NCBI RefSeq assembly: GCF_041320605.1 | Contig: NZ_CP166679.1 | Span: 4,388,001 to 4,452,000, forward strand | From: Arenibacter antarcticus | GTDB taxonomy: Bacteria; Bacteroidota; Bacteroidia; Flavobacteriales; Flavobacteriaceae | Direction of reading: 5' to 3' | DNA: 64,000 nt | In this document: piece after piece, positions 16,827-26,392 of the stretch | Numbering within the stretch: position 1 is the first letter of the stretch | How the letters are laid out: every line of letters begins with the position of its first letter | Notes under the pieces: model-generated | What the model saw: only the letters and a program-made list of their open reading frames with translations | Database searches by the model: none | Told to the model about the DNA's origin: nothing | Position numbers and translations under genes: made by a program

Positions 16827-18119
16827 TTATTTCGGCATATCGTGTAGTTTTCCTACCGACTTTGCAACCACCATGGCCACCATTGCATCTCCGGTAACGT
16901 TTACTACTGTTCTTGCCATATCCAATGGTCTGTCTACCGCGAAGATCAACGCTAAGCCAACAGCCAACTTATCGCTGGGAAATCCAATGGATTCCAGAAC
17001 AATGACCAACATCACCATTCCTGCTCCTGGTACTGCAGCCGATCCTATAGAGGCCAATAAGGCGGTGAGCACTATGATCAATTGGTCTGTAATCTCCAAA
17101 TGATGCCCCAAGGTTTGGGAAATAAAAACTGCGGCTACTCCCTGATAAAGACTAGTCCCATCCATATTTATAGTTGCCCCTACAGGAAGGACAAAACTGG
17201 AAACTTCCTTGTCCACTCCAAGGTGATTTTCTACCCTATCCATGGTTACTGGTAGGGTTGCTGCACTAGAACTTGTAGAAAACCCCAAAAGTTGTGCAGG
17301 ACTTATTGCTTTTAAAAACCAGATCGGATTTTTTCCGGCTACCACTAGTAAAACCACACAATAAAAAAGGATCATAAGAAAGAGTCCTAAAAGCACCACG
17401 CCTGCATACTTCAACAATGCCAGCAATAAATCTGGATCTCCAGAGCTTACCACCACATTGGCCAAGAGCGCAAAAACTGCCAAGGGTGCGGTCATCATGA
17501 TTAGATCCACCATTTTTAAGACGGCATCATTCAAGGAATCAAAAAAAGCTTTTAAGGGTTTCGCCTGAGCCTCTCCTATCAGCAACATGGATACCCCTAG
17601 AAAAATAGAGAAAAATATCACTTGAAGCATCAATCTATTATCGCTCATAGCGCTAAAAGCGTTATCGGGCACCATATCTACCAAGAACTGTAGGGGACCT
17701 GAGTCTTTTTGCAGGGACGCTTCGGCTATTTTGGCCTGCACCCCCTGCCCAGCAGCATAATCATTGGTAATCCTAGCTATGGTCTCTGGTGAGATTCCTT
17801 TCCCTGGGGAAAAGATATTAACCAGCACCAAACCAATAACAATCGCTATTATCGTGGTCAGTATAAATAGTGTGATGGAACGCAGACCAATACTTTTAAA
17901 CTTGGCGATGTCCTTTAAATCTGAGATTCCTTTTATTATGGAAGCTAAAATTAAAGGAATGGCAATCAGTTTTAAAAGATTGATAAAGATAATTCCAAAG
18001 GGGTTGATCCAATTTTGAATAAACATCTTACCCCCGGATACCCATAACATTACCAACCCAAAAAGCAACCCTAAAAGCATCCCTATAAGGATTTGCCAGT
18101 GTAAGGCAGGTTTTTTCAT
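16827..18119 (-). CDS. Dicarboxylate/amino acid:cation symporter (DAACS/GltP type), copy 1
   Basis: 430 residues with eight membrane helices and two re-entrant hairpins typical of the glutamate transporter fold. HP1 carries the serine-rich motif STSSSAATLPVTM, TM7 carries NMDGTSLYQ (Na+ binding), and HP2 is SIGSAAVPGAGMVML. The TM8 region VDRPLDMARTVVNVTGDA contains Asp, Arg and Thr at the substrate-contact positions, suggesting an acidic substrate such as glutamate, aspartate or C4-dicarboxylates. I start at 18119 (MKKPALHWQILIGM) because it aligns with the paralogue's start; an upstream ATG at 18140 adds seven residues. A close paralogue lies 118 bp upstream. Confidence 0.9.
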   Translation of the reverse strand: MKKPALHWQILIGMLLGLLFGLVMLWVSGGKMFIQNWINPFGIIFINLLKLIAIPLILASIIKGISDLKDIAKFKSIGLRSITLFILTTIIAIVIGLVLVNIFSPGKGISPETIARITNDYAAGQGVQAKIAEASLQKDSGPLQFLVDMVPDNAFSAMSDNRLMLQVIFFSIFLGVSMLLIGEAQAKPLKAFFDSLNDAVLKMVDLIMMTAPLAVFALLANVVVSSGDPDLLLALLKYAGVVLLGLFLMILFYCVVLLVVAGKNPIWFLKAISPAQLLGFSTSSSAATLPVTMDRVENHLGVDKEVSSFVLPVGATINMDGTSLYQGVAAVFISQTLGHHLEITDQLIIVLTALLASIGSAAVPGAGMVMLVIVLESIGFPSDKLAVGLALIFAVDRPLDMARTVVNVTGDAMVAMVVAKSVGKLHDMPK

Positions 18120-18237
18120 AATTACAAAATAAGATTGCACTAATTTATAGGAACAATCCTTCGAAATTACAAACCTTTGAAAATAATTTGTTGCTGATTA
18201 ATTTCCTTTATTACACCCTAGAAAGTAAAAATTAGGA

Positions 18238-19545
18238 TTACTTTCTCATTTTGTATTCGTCGTCCCAATTTTTAACCTTGGGGTCCCCTAATTTGCCTAG
18301 AGATTTTGCGACCACCATAGAAACGGCGGCATCTCCGGTAACGTTAACAACGGTCCTACACATATCCAACGGTCGGTCTACGGCAAATATCAATGCCAAT
18401 CCGGCCTCGGGGATACCCGCTTGCGCCAACACTATCACTAACATAACCATCCCGGCCCCAGGAACTGCTGCACTGCCTATAGAGGCCAATGTTGCTGTGA
18501 CAATAATTCCCAATTGAACTCCAAAACTTAGATCCATTCCAAAGGCCTGAGCTATAAAAACGGCAGCAACTGCTTGGTACAGACTTGTACCATCCATGTT
18601 TATAGTAGCCCCAATAGGTAATACAAAACTGGTCACTTCTTCCTCCACGCCCAAATGCTCTTCAACACGTTCCATTGTTACGGGCAAAGTTGCTGCACTA
18701 GAACTGGTAGAAAACGCCAATAATTGTGCTGGGGATATCCCCGATATAAAAAACGAGGGGCTGCGTTTGGTTACCAAATAAACGATCAAAATATACACCC
18801 CTATCATTAGTATAAGACCACTAAGAACACAAACTGCATACCATGCCAATGCCTTAAAGAGGTCTAAACTGGGCGATTCTACTACCAAAGCAGCCAAAAG
18901 GGCGAATACTCCGTAGGGAGCTGCCAACATAATTAGATCGATTAATTTTAAGATAACCTCATTAAATCCATCAAAGAATTTCTTTACCGGGGCGGCCTTT
19001 TCTTCTGGTATCAGTATCAGTCCAATCCCGAAAAATATAGCGAAAAATATGACCTGTAACATATTGCCGTTATCGCTTGCCGCATTAAAGATATTGTTAG
19101 GCACCAAATCTTCTAATGCCTTTAAGGGTCCGGCTTCTTTTTGTTTATTTGCCTGTTGGATCCTAGAGTCGGCATCCCCCTTATAATTTTCTACCAACTC
19201 ATTTCTGGTCTCCTCACTGATCGACGCTCCAGGTTTAATAATATTAACTATTGTTAGACCTATAGAAACGGCTATTACCGTGGTAAGAATATATATACCA
19301 ATAGTTCTACCGCCCATTTTGGACAATTTGGAGATATCCTTTAAATCGGAAACACCTTTGATTAAGGAGCCTAGAATTAAAGGAACTGCAATTAGCTTTA
19401 AGGAGCTGATGAAAATATTACCAAAAGGTTTAATCCAGTCCGATACTATTTTAGGACCCCATTCAAATTGAACCAACGCCAAGGCTAAAAATACTCCGCC
19501 CAGCATTCCTAATAAAATTTGCCAATGCAACTCCAATTTCTTCAT
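18238..19545 (-). CDS. Dicarboxylate/amino acid:cation symporter (DAACS/GltP type), copy 2
   Basis: 435 residues, same fold and motifs as the downstream copy: STSSSAATLPVTM, NMDGTSLYQ, SIGSAAVPGAGM and VDRPLDMCRTVVNVTGDA. The N-terminus MKKLELHWQILLGMLGG nearly repeats that of copy 1, so the pair arose by tandem duplication. They differ most in the extracellular loop after TM3 (about residues 110-150) and at the C-terminal tail (here longer and charged, NWDDEYKMRK). One Ala-to-Cys change follows LDM in TM8. Substrate is inferred from the family only. Confidence 0.9.
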   Translation of the reverse strand: MKKLELHWQILLGMLGGVFLALALVQFEWGPKIVSDWIKPFGNIFISSLKLIAVPLILGSLIKGVSDLKDISKLSKMGGRTIGIYILTTVIAVSIGLTIVNIIKPGASISEETRNELVENYKGDADSRIQQANKQKEAGPLKALEDLVPNNIFNAASDNGNMLQVIFFAIFFGIGLILIPEEKAAPVKKFFDGFNEVILKLIDLIMLAAPYGVFALLAALVVESPSLDLFKALAWYAVCVLSGLILMIGVYILIVYLVTKRSPSFFISGISPAQLLAFSTSSSAATLPVTMERVEEHLGVEEEVTSFVLPIGATINMDGTSLYQAVAAVFIAQAFGMDLSFGVQLGIIVTATLASIGSAAVPGAGMVMLVIVLAQAGIPEAGLALIFAVDRPLDMCRTVVNVTGDAAVSMVVAKSLGKLGDPKVKNWDDEYKMRK

Positions 19546-19609
19546 AAAAAAACTGATTTAGGCCGGTAAGATACTATTTTGAGATGCAACGCGCCAAAAA
19601 AATAAGTAG

Positions 19610-20674
19610 TTATAATGTAATGGTCCGGTTCAGCAGCTTAAAATCTGCCATTACCAAGGCAGCCATGGCTTCCACGATAGGTACAGCCCTTGGAACTACA
19701 CAGGGATCATGCCTCCCTTTGCCTTGCGTGCTCACCTTGTTACCCTCTTTATCTATAGTATCGTAAGCTTGGATAACCGTAGCTACCGGCTTAAAAGCAA
19801 TATTAAAGTAAATATCCATGCCGTTACTTATACCTCCCTGAATACCTCCACTATAATTGGTCTGAGTGGTCCCATCCGTATTAAATTTATCGTTATGCTC
19901 GCTACCTTTCATTTTTACGCCTTCAAAACCACTGCCATACTCAAAACCTTTTACGGCATTAATAGACAACATAGCCTTCCCCAATTCGGCATGCAACTTA
20001 TCAAAAACAGGTTCTCCCAAGCCAATCGGGACATTTTGGATGACACAGGTAATTATGCCACCTACGGTATCTCCCTGCTTTTTTATTTGCTTTATATACT
20101 CCTCCATCCTTGCCGCTGTTTCCTGATCTGGGCAGCGTACTGGGTTGGACTCTATCAACGTAAAATCTAATTCCTGATAATTTTTATCCAGTTTTAAATT
20201 TCCTACTTGGGAAACGAAGGCATTAATTTTCATATCGCCCAAGAATTGTTTGGCAATGGCCCCTGCCACTACCCTACTGGCCGTTTCGCGGGCAGAGCTT
20301 CTTCCCCCTCCACGGTAATCCCGAAATCCATACTTTTGGTCGTACACATAATCGGCGTGCGAAGGGCGATAGGAGTCCTTTATATGGGAGTAGTCATTCG
20401 ATTTCTGATTGGTATTATGAATGGCAAAACCTATGGGTGTTCCCGTAGTTTTTCCTTCAAAGAGTCCAGAATAAAACGCTACGGTATCTGGTTCCTTCCG
20501 TTGGGTTACTATGGCCGACTGTCCAGGTTTACGTCTATTTAAATCTTCTTGAATAGCATCTAAATCCAATGTTATGCCTGCGGGACAACCATCTAATACG
20601 CCGCCTATGGCCACGCCATGCGATTCTCCAAAAGTGGTCAATTTAAAAAGGGTACCAAAAGTATTTCCTGCCAT
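19610..20674 (-). CDS. aroC: Chorismate synthase
   Basis: 354 residues, usual length. It makes chorismate from EPSP with reduced FMN, the last step of the common aromatic pathway. Signatures: GESHG near the N-terminus, YRPSHADY (about 103-110) and [16 protein letters not shown] (about 120-135), and GRHDPCV near the C-terminus. Chorismate also feeds menaquinone synthesis, whose menF gene lies further right in this window. The gene stands alone. Confidence 0.97.
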   Translation of the reverse strand: MAGNTFGTLFKLTTFGESHGVAIGGVLDGCPAGITLDLDAIQEDLNRRKPGQSAIVTQRKEPDTVAFYSGLFEGKTTGTPIGFAIHNTNQKSNDYSHIKDSYRPSHADYVYDQKYGFRDYRGGGRSSARETASRVVAGAIAKQFLGDMKINAFVSQVGNLKLDKNYQELDFTLIESNPVRCPDQETAARMEEYIKQIKKQGDTVGGIITCVIQNVPIGLGEPVFDKLHAELGKAMLSINAVKGFEYGSGFEGVKMKGSEHNDKFNTDGTTQTNYSGGIQGGISNGMDIYFNIAFKPVATVIQAYDTIDKEGNKVSTQGKGRHDPCVVPRAVPIVEAMAALVMADFKLLNRTITL

Positions 20675-20860
20675 ATCCTGTGTAAAGTAATAGGTTCGTA
20701 TTGCTTATAAACCCTATCGGGCTTAAGCAACCAAAGGTAAATCTTAAAAAAGAGATAGAAAAATGGAAGAGCTCCTTATTGTTGCCAAAAAAGCAGTTTC
20801 TTACACTTAATAATAAAATTCCAAAAAACTGTTGTACCCTAAGCAAGCATAAGCCCCAAT

Positions 20861-23782
20861 CTAATTGATTAAGGCCTCCTTTAAAATACTAATAGGGTGC
20901 AATGCCTTTCTATTGGTACCGTCATAAATCTGGTGCCTACAACTAGTGCCGTTGGCAGCAATGATTACCTCCTCGGCGGTTTTACGTACGGCAGGGAACA
21001 ATTTTAACTCCCCTACCTGCATACTCACCTCATAATGTTCTTTTTCGTAGCCAAAAGATCCGGCCATTCCACAACAACCAGAATTAATTATAGAAACATT
21101 ATAATTTTTTGGCAGATTAAGAATATCAAAAGTCACCTTCTGGTTGGAAATTGATTTTTGATGACAGTGATTATGAATTTTAACCGTCCTCTCCTCTGAC
21201 GTAAAGGAAGCGGAAGTCAAGACGCCAGCTTTAATCTCTTTGGACAAAAATTCTTCAATTAGGTATGCATTTTTGGCGATGTTCTCCATCTTTTTCTTAT
21301 CCATCCCAAATCGCTTGTACTCGTCCCTAAACGTAAGAATGGCAGAAGGTTCCAATCCAAGGACAGGAAGCCCCCTTTCGGAAAATTCCATTAACTTCTC
21401 CACATTTTTTATGGCCAGGATTTTTGCCTGTTTTAAGAATCCTTTTGAAATAAAGGTACGTCCACTTTCTGCATAAAAAAGTTCTACCTCATACCCCAAC
21501 CTTGTCAGGACCTCAATAGCATCCTTTCCTAATTCCACGTCTAAAAATTGGGTGAATTCATCTATATAAAGAACAACCTTGGATTTAGTAACACTACTGG
21601 CCTCTTTTGCCGTGTTTAGCACGCTGTCAAAATCTACTTTGTACACCTTTGGCAAGTTCCTCTCGGGAGCCACTCCCACCGATTTTTTAAGCAATCCTCC
21701 CAAAAATTTGGAATCGTAGATTGCATTCGTAAAACCTGCCATCTTACTCCCCAATCTATTTAGGGCGGTATTATAGGCAAAAAGTTTTGCTCGTAGCGGG
21801 TATCCATTTTCTTCCTGATACTGATAGAGAAATTCCGCTTTCAAGGTAGCCACGTCCACATTACTAGGGCATTCGCTAGAACAGGCCTTACAGCTTAAGC
21901 AAAGGTCAAACACCTCCTTAAGTTCCTTATTGTCGAATTTATTTGTTTTGTCTGAAGAGGTCAAGAATTCGCGCAGGGCATTCGCACGTGCACGAGTGGT
22001 GTCCTTTTCATTCTTTGTCGCATGATAACTTGGACACATGGCTCCTGACATATGATGTGTCTTTCTACAATCGCCACTCCCATTACATTTTTCTGCAGCC
22101 TTCAGGATTCCCTCACTATCTGAGAAATCCAACAACGTCTTTATTTCCGGTTCTTTCCGGTCTATTTCATAACGCAAGGATTGATCCATGGGATAGGCAT
22201 CCACAATTTTACCAGGATTGAATAAATTTTGGGGGTCAAAATAACTTTTCACGCGTTTTAGTAGCTCATAATTCTTTTCCCCGATCATTAGGGGTATAAA
22301 CTCTGCCCTTACAATTCCATCGCCATGTTCCCCACTAAAAGACCCTTTGTATTTCTTGGTAAGTTTTGCCACGTCAGTGGTAATAGCCCTAAATAGAGCT
22401 ACATCAGTAGATTTTTTTAGATTAAGGATAGGTCTTAGATGCAGCTCTCCTGCACCGGCATGAGCGTAGTATACCGCTTCCTGGTCATATTCCTTCATTA
22501 TTTGGGAAAACTCCCCAATAAAATCCTTAAGGTCTTCCACGGCTACGGCAGTATCTTCAATACAGGCCACAGCTTTACGATCCCCCACTATATTTCCCAA
22601 CAATCCCAAGCCCGCCTTTCTTAATTCTACGGCCTTGTTAATATCATCATATTTAAGTATTGGATGAGCGTAGCTTAGTCCGGATAATTTTACGGTGTTC
22701 AACAACTGTTGTAGTTGATTTTCCAAATCCTCCTCGGTATCCGATTTCACCTCCAACATTAACAGTGCGGTGGGGTCCCCATCCACAAAAAACCGGTTTT
22801 CCAATTGGGTACGGTTGTTTTTGGTACAATCCAAAATAACCTTGTCCATCATCTCACAGGTATGAAGGCTATGTGCCATTAGTGGCGCCACATCACTTAA
22901 GCAGTCTTCCAAAGACTTGTAATGGGTAACCACCATTGCGGAAAGCTTAGGGGGCATGTCATCCAATTGCAGTACGATCTCGGTGGTAAATGCCAAGGTA
23001 CCTTCGCTCCCACTTAATAATTTACAAAGATTTAATCCCTCATCTCCCATGCCAAACACACTACTCTTAAGTAGCTCATCAACAGCATAGCCAGTATTTC
23101 TTCTATGAATTTGAGGTTTGGGGAATTCCGATAGAATTTCTTCTTGTGTTTCCTTATTTATAAGTTCTTTATGAATGTTCCGATAAATATCGCCCTCAAA
23201 GGTTTCTAGGGACATTTTTCCTAAAAATTGGTTTTGGGACAGGCTGCTGAATTGGACCTTGCTCCCATCGGAAAGAAAAGTATTCATAGAAACCACCTTA
23301 TCACGGGTTACCCCATACTGTATAGAAGTGGTTCCCGAGGAGTTATTACCTACCATACCCCCTATCATACATCGGTTAGAGGTAGAGGTATTGGGTCCAA
23401 AAAATAGGCCGAAAGGCGCTAAATATTGATTTAATTCATCACGGATTACCCCTGGTTGAACAGTAACTTGTTTTTTATCTGTATCTAAGGAAAGTATTTC
23501 GGTAAAGTGTTTAGAAACATCTACCACTATGCCCTCACCTACACACTGACCTGCTAATGAGGTGCCTGCAGTCCTGGGAATGAGGCCTATAGTGTTTTCC
23601 TTCGCAAATAAAATTAATTTCTTAATATCGGCCTCGCTTTTGGGATAGGCAACGGCCATTGGGATTTTCCTATAAACCGAAGCATCGGTTGCGTATAAGG
23701 TGGTTGTTAATTTATCCACAAACAACTCACCATCTAAATGATCTTTTAAATAATTTAGCATATTTTTATCCAACTCAAACAA
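20861..23782 (-). CDS. FAD-linked oxidase / Fe-S oxidoreductase fusion (D-2-hydroxyacid dehydrogenase type)
   Basis: 973 residues, a GlcD-GlcF-like fusion of the YdiJ/D-2-hydroxyglutarate dehydrogenase type. FAD-binding type 4 domain about 25-260 (PRTAGTSLAGQCVG, GGMVGNNSSGTTSIQYG), FAD-oxidase C domain to about 520 (YYAHAGAGELHLRPIL, GSFSGEHGDG), then two 4Fe-4S clusters (CNGSGDCRKTHHMSGAMCPS and CLSCKACSSECPSNVD) and a C-terminal CCG-type domain (NHCHQKS, SGCCGMAGSFGYE) with cluster-ligand cysteines. It probably oxidises a D-2-hydroxyacid (2-hydroxyglutarate or lactate) and passes electrons to the quinone pool or an ETF. No signal peptide or membrane span. Confidence 0.88.
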   Translation of the reverse strand: MFELDKNMLNYLKDHLDGELFVDKLTTTLYATDASVYRKIPMAVAYPKSEADIKKLILFAKENTIGLIPRTAGTSLAGQCVGEGIVVDVSKHFTEILSLDTDKKQVTVQPGVIRDELNQYLAPFGLFFGPNTSTSNRCMIGGMVGNNSSGTTSIQYGVTRDKVVSMNTFLSDGSKVQFSSLSQNQFLGKMSLETFEGDIYRNIHKELINKETQEEILSEFPKPQIHRRNTGYAVDELLKSSVFGMGDEGLNLCKLLSGSEGTLAFTTEIVLQLDDMPPKLSAMVVTHYKSLEDCLSDVAPLMAHSLHTCEMMDKVILDCTKNNRTQLENRFFVDGDPTALLMLEVKSDTEEDLENQLQQLLNTVKLSGLSYAHPILKYDDINKAVELRKAGLGLLGNIVGDRKAVACIEDTAVAVEDLKDFIGEFSQIMKEYDQEAVYYAHAGAGELHLRPILNLKKSTDVALFRAITTDVAKLTKKYKGSFSGEHGDGIVRAEFIPLMIGEKNYELLKRVKSYFDPQNLFNPGKIVDAYPMDQSLRYEIDRKEPEIKTLLDFSDSEGILKAAEKCNGSGDCRKTHHMSGAMCPSYHATKNEKDTTRARANALREFLTSSDKTNKFDNKELKEVFDLCLSCKACSSECPSNVDVATLKAEFLYQYQEENGYPLRAKLFAYNTALNRLGSKMAGFTNAIYDSKFLGGLLKKSVGVAPERNLPKVYKVDFDSVLNTAKEASSVTKSKVVLYIDEFTQFLDVELGKDAIEVLTRLGYEVELFYAESGRTFISKGFLKQAKILAIKNVEKLMEFSERGLPVLGLEPSAILTFRDEYKRFGMDKKKMENIAKNAYLIEEFLSKEIKAGVLTSASFTSEERTVKIHNHCHQKSISNQKVTFDILNLPKNYNVSIINSGCCGMAGSFGYEKEHYEVSMQVGELKLFPAVRKTAEEVIIAANGTSCRHQIYDGTNRKALHPISILKEALIN

Positions 23783-23865
23783 TTTTGGGCACTAAATTAA
23801 GTTATTATTGTTTGAGCTTAACCATGAATTTTTCATTTTTAACTATATCTAAAATTAGAACCCCT

Positions 23866-24375
23866 ATGAAAATCGTTAAATTATTCGCTTTGTTACTGTG
23901 TTGTTCTTGGTACTCCGTTAGCGCCCAAGAAATTTCAGATCATTCCATTGGTCTTCGCTTGGGGGACAGCGATGGTTTTGGCGCTGAGATTTCCTATCAA
24001 AAATCCTTATTTCAATACAACAGATTGGAAGCTAACCTTGGCTGGCGAGACAGTCGGTATTTTGACGCCTTTAAATTATCCGGACTTTATCAGTGGATCT
24101 TTCCTATAGATGACAATTTCAATTGGTACTACGGTGCTGGTGGCGGATTGGGCAGTGTAGATTTTGCTTCTGTTCCGGATAACAACAATAACCAACGTAC
24201 TCCAGATGGCGGCCTATTTATATTTGCTGCCGGAGATATTGGGGTGGAATACAATTTTGATTTCCCCTTATTGCTCTCTTTGGACTTTAGACCAGAGATA
24301 GGTTTGGTGGGCTACAAAAATTTCTCAAATAACTTTGATTTCGATATTGCCCTAGGCGTACGTTACCAATTCTAA
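23866..24375 (+). CDS. Small outer membrane beta-barrel protein
   Basis: 169 residues from the ATG at 23866; longer upstream starts are unlikely because MKIVKLFALLLCCSWYSVSAQ is a full signal peptide. The mature part shows alternating strands with aromatic girdles (RLEANLGWRD, WIFPIDDNFNWYYGAGGGLG, YNFDFPLLLSLDFRPEIG) and ends GVRYQF, with a terminal Phe as usual for outer membrane proteins. An eight-stranded OmpX/OmpW-like barrel is likely. Function unknown. It is divergent from the FAD/Fe-S gene with about 80 bp between. Confidence 0.75.
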   Translation: MKIVKLFALLLCCSWYSVSAQEISDHSIGLRLGDSDGFGAEISYQKSLFQYNRLEANLGWRDSRYFDAFKLSGLYQWIFPIDDNFNWYYGAGGGLGSVDFASVPDNNNNQRTPDGGLFIFAAGDIGVEYNFDFPLLLSLDFRPEIGLVGYKNFSNNFDFDIALGVRYQF

Positions 24376-24399
24376 GGTGCTTACCTCTATTCAACTAAT

Positions 24400-24437
24400 A
24401 AAGCCTTGAGCCTTCTTGGACTGCTTTTGGCTTTTTT
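24400..24437 (+). terminator. Probable terminator after the beta-barrel gene
   Basis: AAAGCC (24400-24405) pairs with GGCTTT (24429-24434), followed by T-rich DNA. The stem is short and the loop long. Confidence 0.45.
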
Positions 24438-24454
24438 TATTTACCATATATAAG

Positions 24455-24462
24455 TACATTTG
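24455..24462 (+). promoter_or_regulatory. -7 promoter element for the TlpA-like lipoprotein gene
   Basis: TACATTTG, a full match to TAnnTTTG, 22 bp before the ATG at 24485. Confidence 0.5.
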
Positions 24463-24484
24463 CGCCAATTAAAACAACATAACA

Positions 24485-25615
24485 ATGAAGAAATTAATTT
24501 TATCCCTTTCCGTAATCATCGGATTGGTTGCGTGCAACAACAAACCAGAAGGCTATGTCCTAAACGGTACATTGACTGGCGACATTGAGGACGGTACGCA
24601 AGTATTTATACGTAAGATCAACGAGAGCAATCAGCCCTACGATATTGATACTACTACCGTTGTAGACGGTAAATTTAGTATTAAGGGTACTGCAGCTTCC
24701 CCAGATTTGATCTATGTATTTGTAGACCAAGTTCAGGGATATACCCCACTTGTAGCCGAAAATGGTACCATAGAGCTAACCGCTCAAAAGGACAGCCTAA
24801 ATTTCGCCAAGGTAACGGGAACTGTCCAGAACGATGTATTCTTTAAATATTTGGACAATTCCAGATCGCTATCCGATAAAGCGATGTCTATACAGAAAGA
24901 TCTTCAGGAGGCAAGCATGACAGGAAATGAAGCCACTGTAAATTCGCTTAAAGACGAGTTTGCCGAATTGCAAGAAGAGTACAAAAACTTTGAATTACAG
25001 TTTATAAAGGACAACCCCAACGGACTTATCTCTGCTCTTTTAATAGATAAAGTATTAAATAGTAGAATAGTGGAGAGTGCAGAGGCCCAAGAAATGTACG
25101 ATGCACTAACACCAGAAATAAAAGAAACAGTAACTGGTAAAAAAATAGCTGCTAGCTTAACTGCAGCGAAAGAACGGGAAGAAAAAGGAAAATCTACTTC
25201 CATTGGTGCTATAGCTCCTGATTTTTCAGGTCCTACTCCAAATGGTGGCAAGATCTCCCTAAAAGAAGCTATGGGAAAAGTAACCATAATCGACTTTTGG
25301 GCTGCTTGGTGCAAGCCATGTAGGGTAGAAAATCCTAACGTAGTAAATGTATACAACAAATACCACGAGAAGGGATTGAATATCATTGGCGTTTCTTTGG
25401 ATCGGAAGGAAGAAGATTGGAAAAAGGCCATTGCCGATGACAACCTAACCTGGAACCATATCTCAAGTTTGGATTATTTTGACGATGCCATTGCCAAATT
25501 ATACAATGTTGATGCTATTCCCGCTACTTTTATCTTGGATGAAAACGGAGTGATCATCGCAAAAAACTTACGGGGCCCTGCCTTGGAAGAGAAAATTTCT
25601 GAATTACTTAATTAA
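24485..25615 (+). CDS. TlpA-like thiol:disulfide lipoprotein with DUF4369 domain
   Basis: 376 residues. Lipoprotein signal with Cys17 (VIIGLVACNN); DUF4369 beta-sandwich about 22-115 (GYVLNGTLTGDIEDGTQVFIRK); a helical linker; then an AhpC/TSA-Redoxin domain from about 240 with WCKPC (Cys276, Cys279) and the cis-proline loop AIPATFIL. Such proteins keep thiols reduced on the periplasmic side, for example in cytochrome c maturation. The combination is common in Bacteroidota. Monocistronic: own promoter and a shared bidirectional terminator. Confidence 0.9.
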   Translation: MKKLILSLSVIIGLVACNNKPEGYVLNGTLTGDIEDGTQVFIRKINESNQPYDIDTTTVVDGKFSIKGTAASPDLIYVFVDQVQGYTPLVAENGTIELTAQKDSLNFAKVTGTVQNDVFFKYLDNSRSLSDKAMSIQKDLQEASMTGNEATVNSLKDEFAELQEEYKNFELQFIKDNPNGLISALLIDKVLNSRIVESAEAQEMYDALTPEIKETVTGKKIAASLTAAKEREEKGKSTSIGAIAPDFSGPTPNGGKISLKEAMGKVTIIDFWAAWCKPCRVENPNVVNVYNKYHEKGLNIIGVSLDRKEEDWKKAIADDNLTWNHISSLDYFDDAIAKLYNVDAIPATFILDENGVIIAKNLRGPALEEKISELLN

Positions 25616-25634
25616 GATTAAGTCAAGTTTACAT

Positions 25635-25682
25635 AAAGAGGTCTACCACTACTGTAAAAAGTATTGATAGACCTCTTTTTAT
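25635..25682. terminator. Bidirectional terminator between the TlpA-like gene and the rhomboid gene
   Basis: AAAGAGGTCTA (25635-25645) pairs perfectly with TAGACCTCTTT (25668-25678), with T-runs at the right and A-runs in the loop; it sits between two convergent stop codons. Confidence 0.7.
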
Positions 25683-25683
25683 A

Positions 25684-26334
25684 TTACAATTTACCCAATT
25701 TACCGAGTATAAAAAGAATGATAATGGGTACTGCAAGTAAAAGTACCATCCAAGTATCGGTAACTAGGAGGTCTGGTTTAAATAACAATGTAGTAACGTA
25801 CCCACCAATTGCGCCCCCAAAATGTGCGGTATGGCCAATATTACCCAATCTGGTTTTCATTCCGTATATGGAATAGAATAAATATAATATCCCTAATACG
25901 TAGGCTGGCAAGGGAATGGGAATAAACATAATTCCCAATCGCATTCCCGGTTCCAATAAAATAGCAGCATAAAGTACACCTGTTACCGCCCCACTTGCAC
26001 CAACAGCACTATAATGCGGTTCTTTTTTATGGAAAAACATAGCCAAAAGGCTCCCTGCTACAAGACTTATAAAATATAATATCAAAAATTTTCCAGGCCC
26101 AAACCAGTTGATGACCACATCTGAGAAGAAATAGAGCGTAAACATATTAAAGAAAAGGTGGGAGAAATCTACATGCAAAAACCCTGAGGTAACCATTCTG
26201 TCTTTCTGCCCTGTCTGTATTGCACCAACACCAAATTTATAACGTTCAAAAAAATAGGTGTCATTAAAGCCTTTTAAGGAGGCAATTACATTGACCGCCA
26301 TTATGGCAATAGTAGCTAAATGGATGTTATTCAT
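25684..26334 (-). CDS. Rhomboid family intramembrane serine protease
   Basis: 216 residues, six membrane helices. The catalytic dyad is Ser114 in GASGAVTG and His171 in HTAHFGGA; the HLFFNMFTL stretch in TM2 is the rhomboid H-x-x-x-N motif. It cleaves membrane proteins within the bilayer; substrates unknown. I start at ATG 26332-26334 (MNNIHLATIAIM). An in-frame ATG at 26361 would lie inside the -7 element at 26359-26366 and is therefore rejected. Confidence 0.9.
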   Translation of the reverse strand: MNNIHLATIAIMAVNVIASLKGFNDTYFFERYKFGVGAIQTGQKDRMVTSGFLHVDFSHLFFNMFTLYFFSDVVINWFGPGKFLILYFISLVAGSLLAMFFHKKEPHYSAVGASGAVTGVLYAAILLEPGMRLGIMFIPIPLPAYVLGILYLFYSIYGMKTRLGNIGHTAHFGGAIGGYVTTLLFKPDLLVTDTWMVLLLAVPIIILFILGKLGKL

Positions 26335-26346
26335 ATTTAAATGGAT

Positions 26347-26354
26347 TATCTTTG
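26347..26354 (+). promoter_or_regulatory. -7 promoter element for the LpxL-like gene
   Basis: TATCTTTG on the plus strand, 38 bp before the ATG at 26393, overlapping the leader of the divergent rhomboid gene. Confidence 0.45.
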
Positions 26355-26358
26355 ACGC

Positions 26359-26366
26359 CAAATATA
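26359..26366 (-). promoter_or_regulatory. -7 promoter element for the rhomboid gene
   Basis: TATATTTG on the minus strand, 24 bp before the ATG at 26334. It faces, and nearly touches, the plus-strand element at 26347-26354. Confidence 0.45.
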
Positions 26367-26392
26367 ATTATATTTAGCCTAATCCTCTTTGC

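Noticed and set aside
20643-20846. 67-codon minus-strand ORF upstream of aroC
   Set aside because: It overlaps the aroC start, lacks family resemblance and has low-complexity aromatic composition typical of a chance frame.
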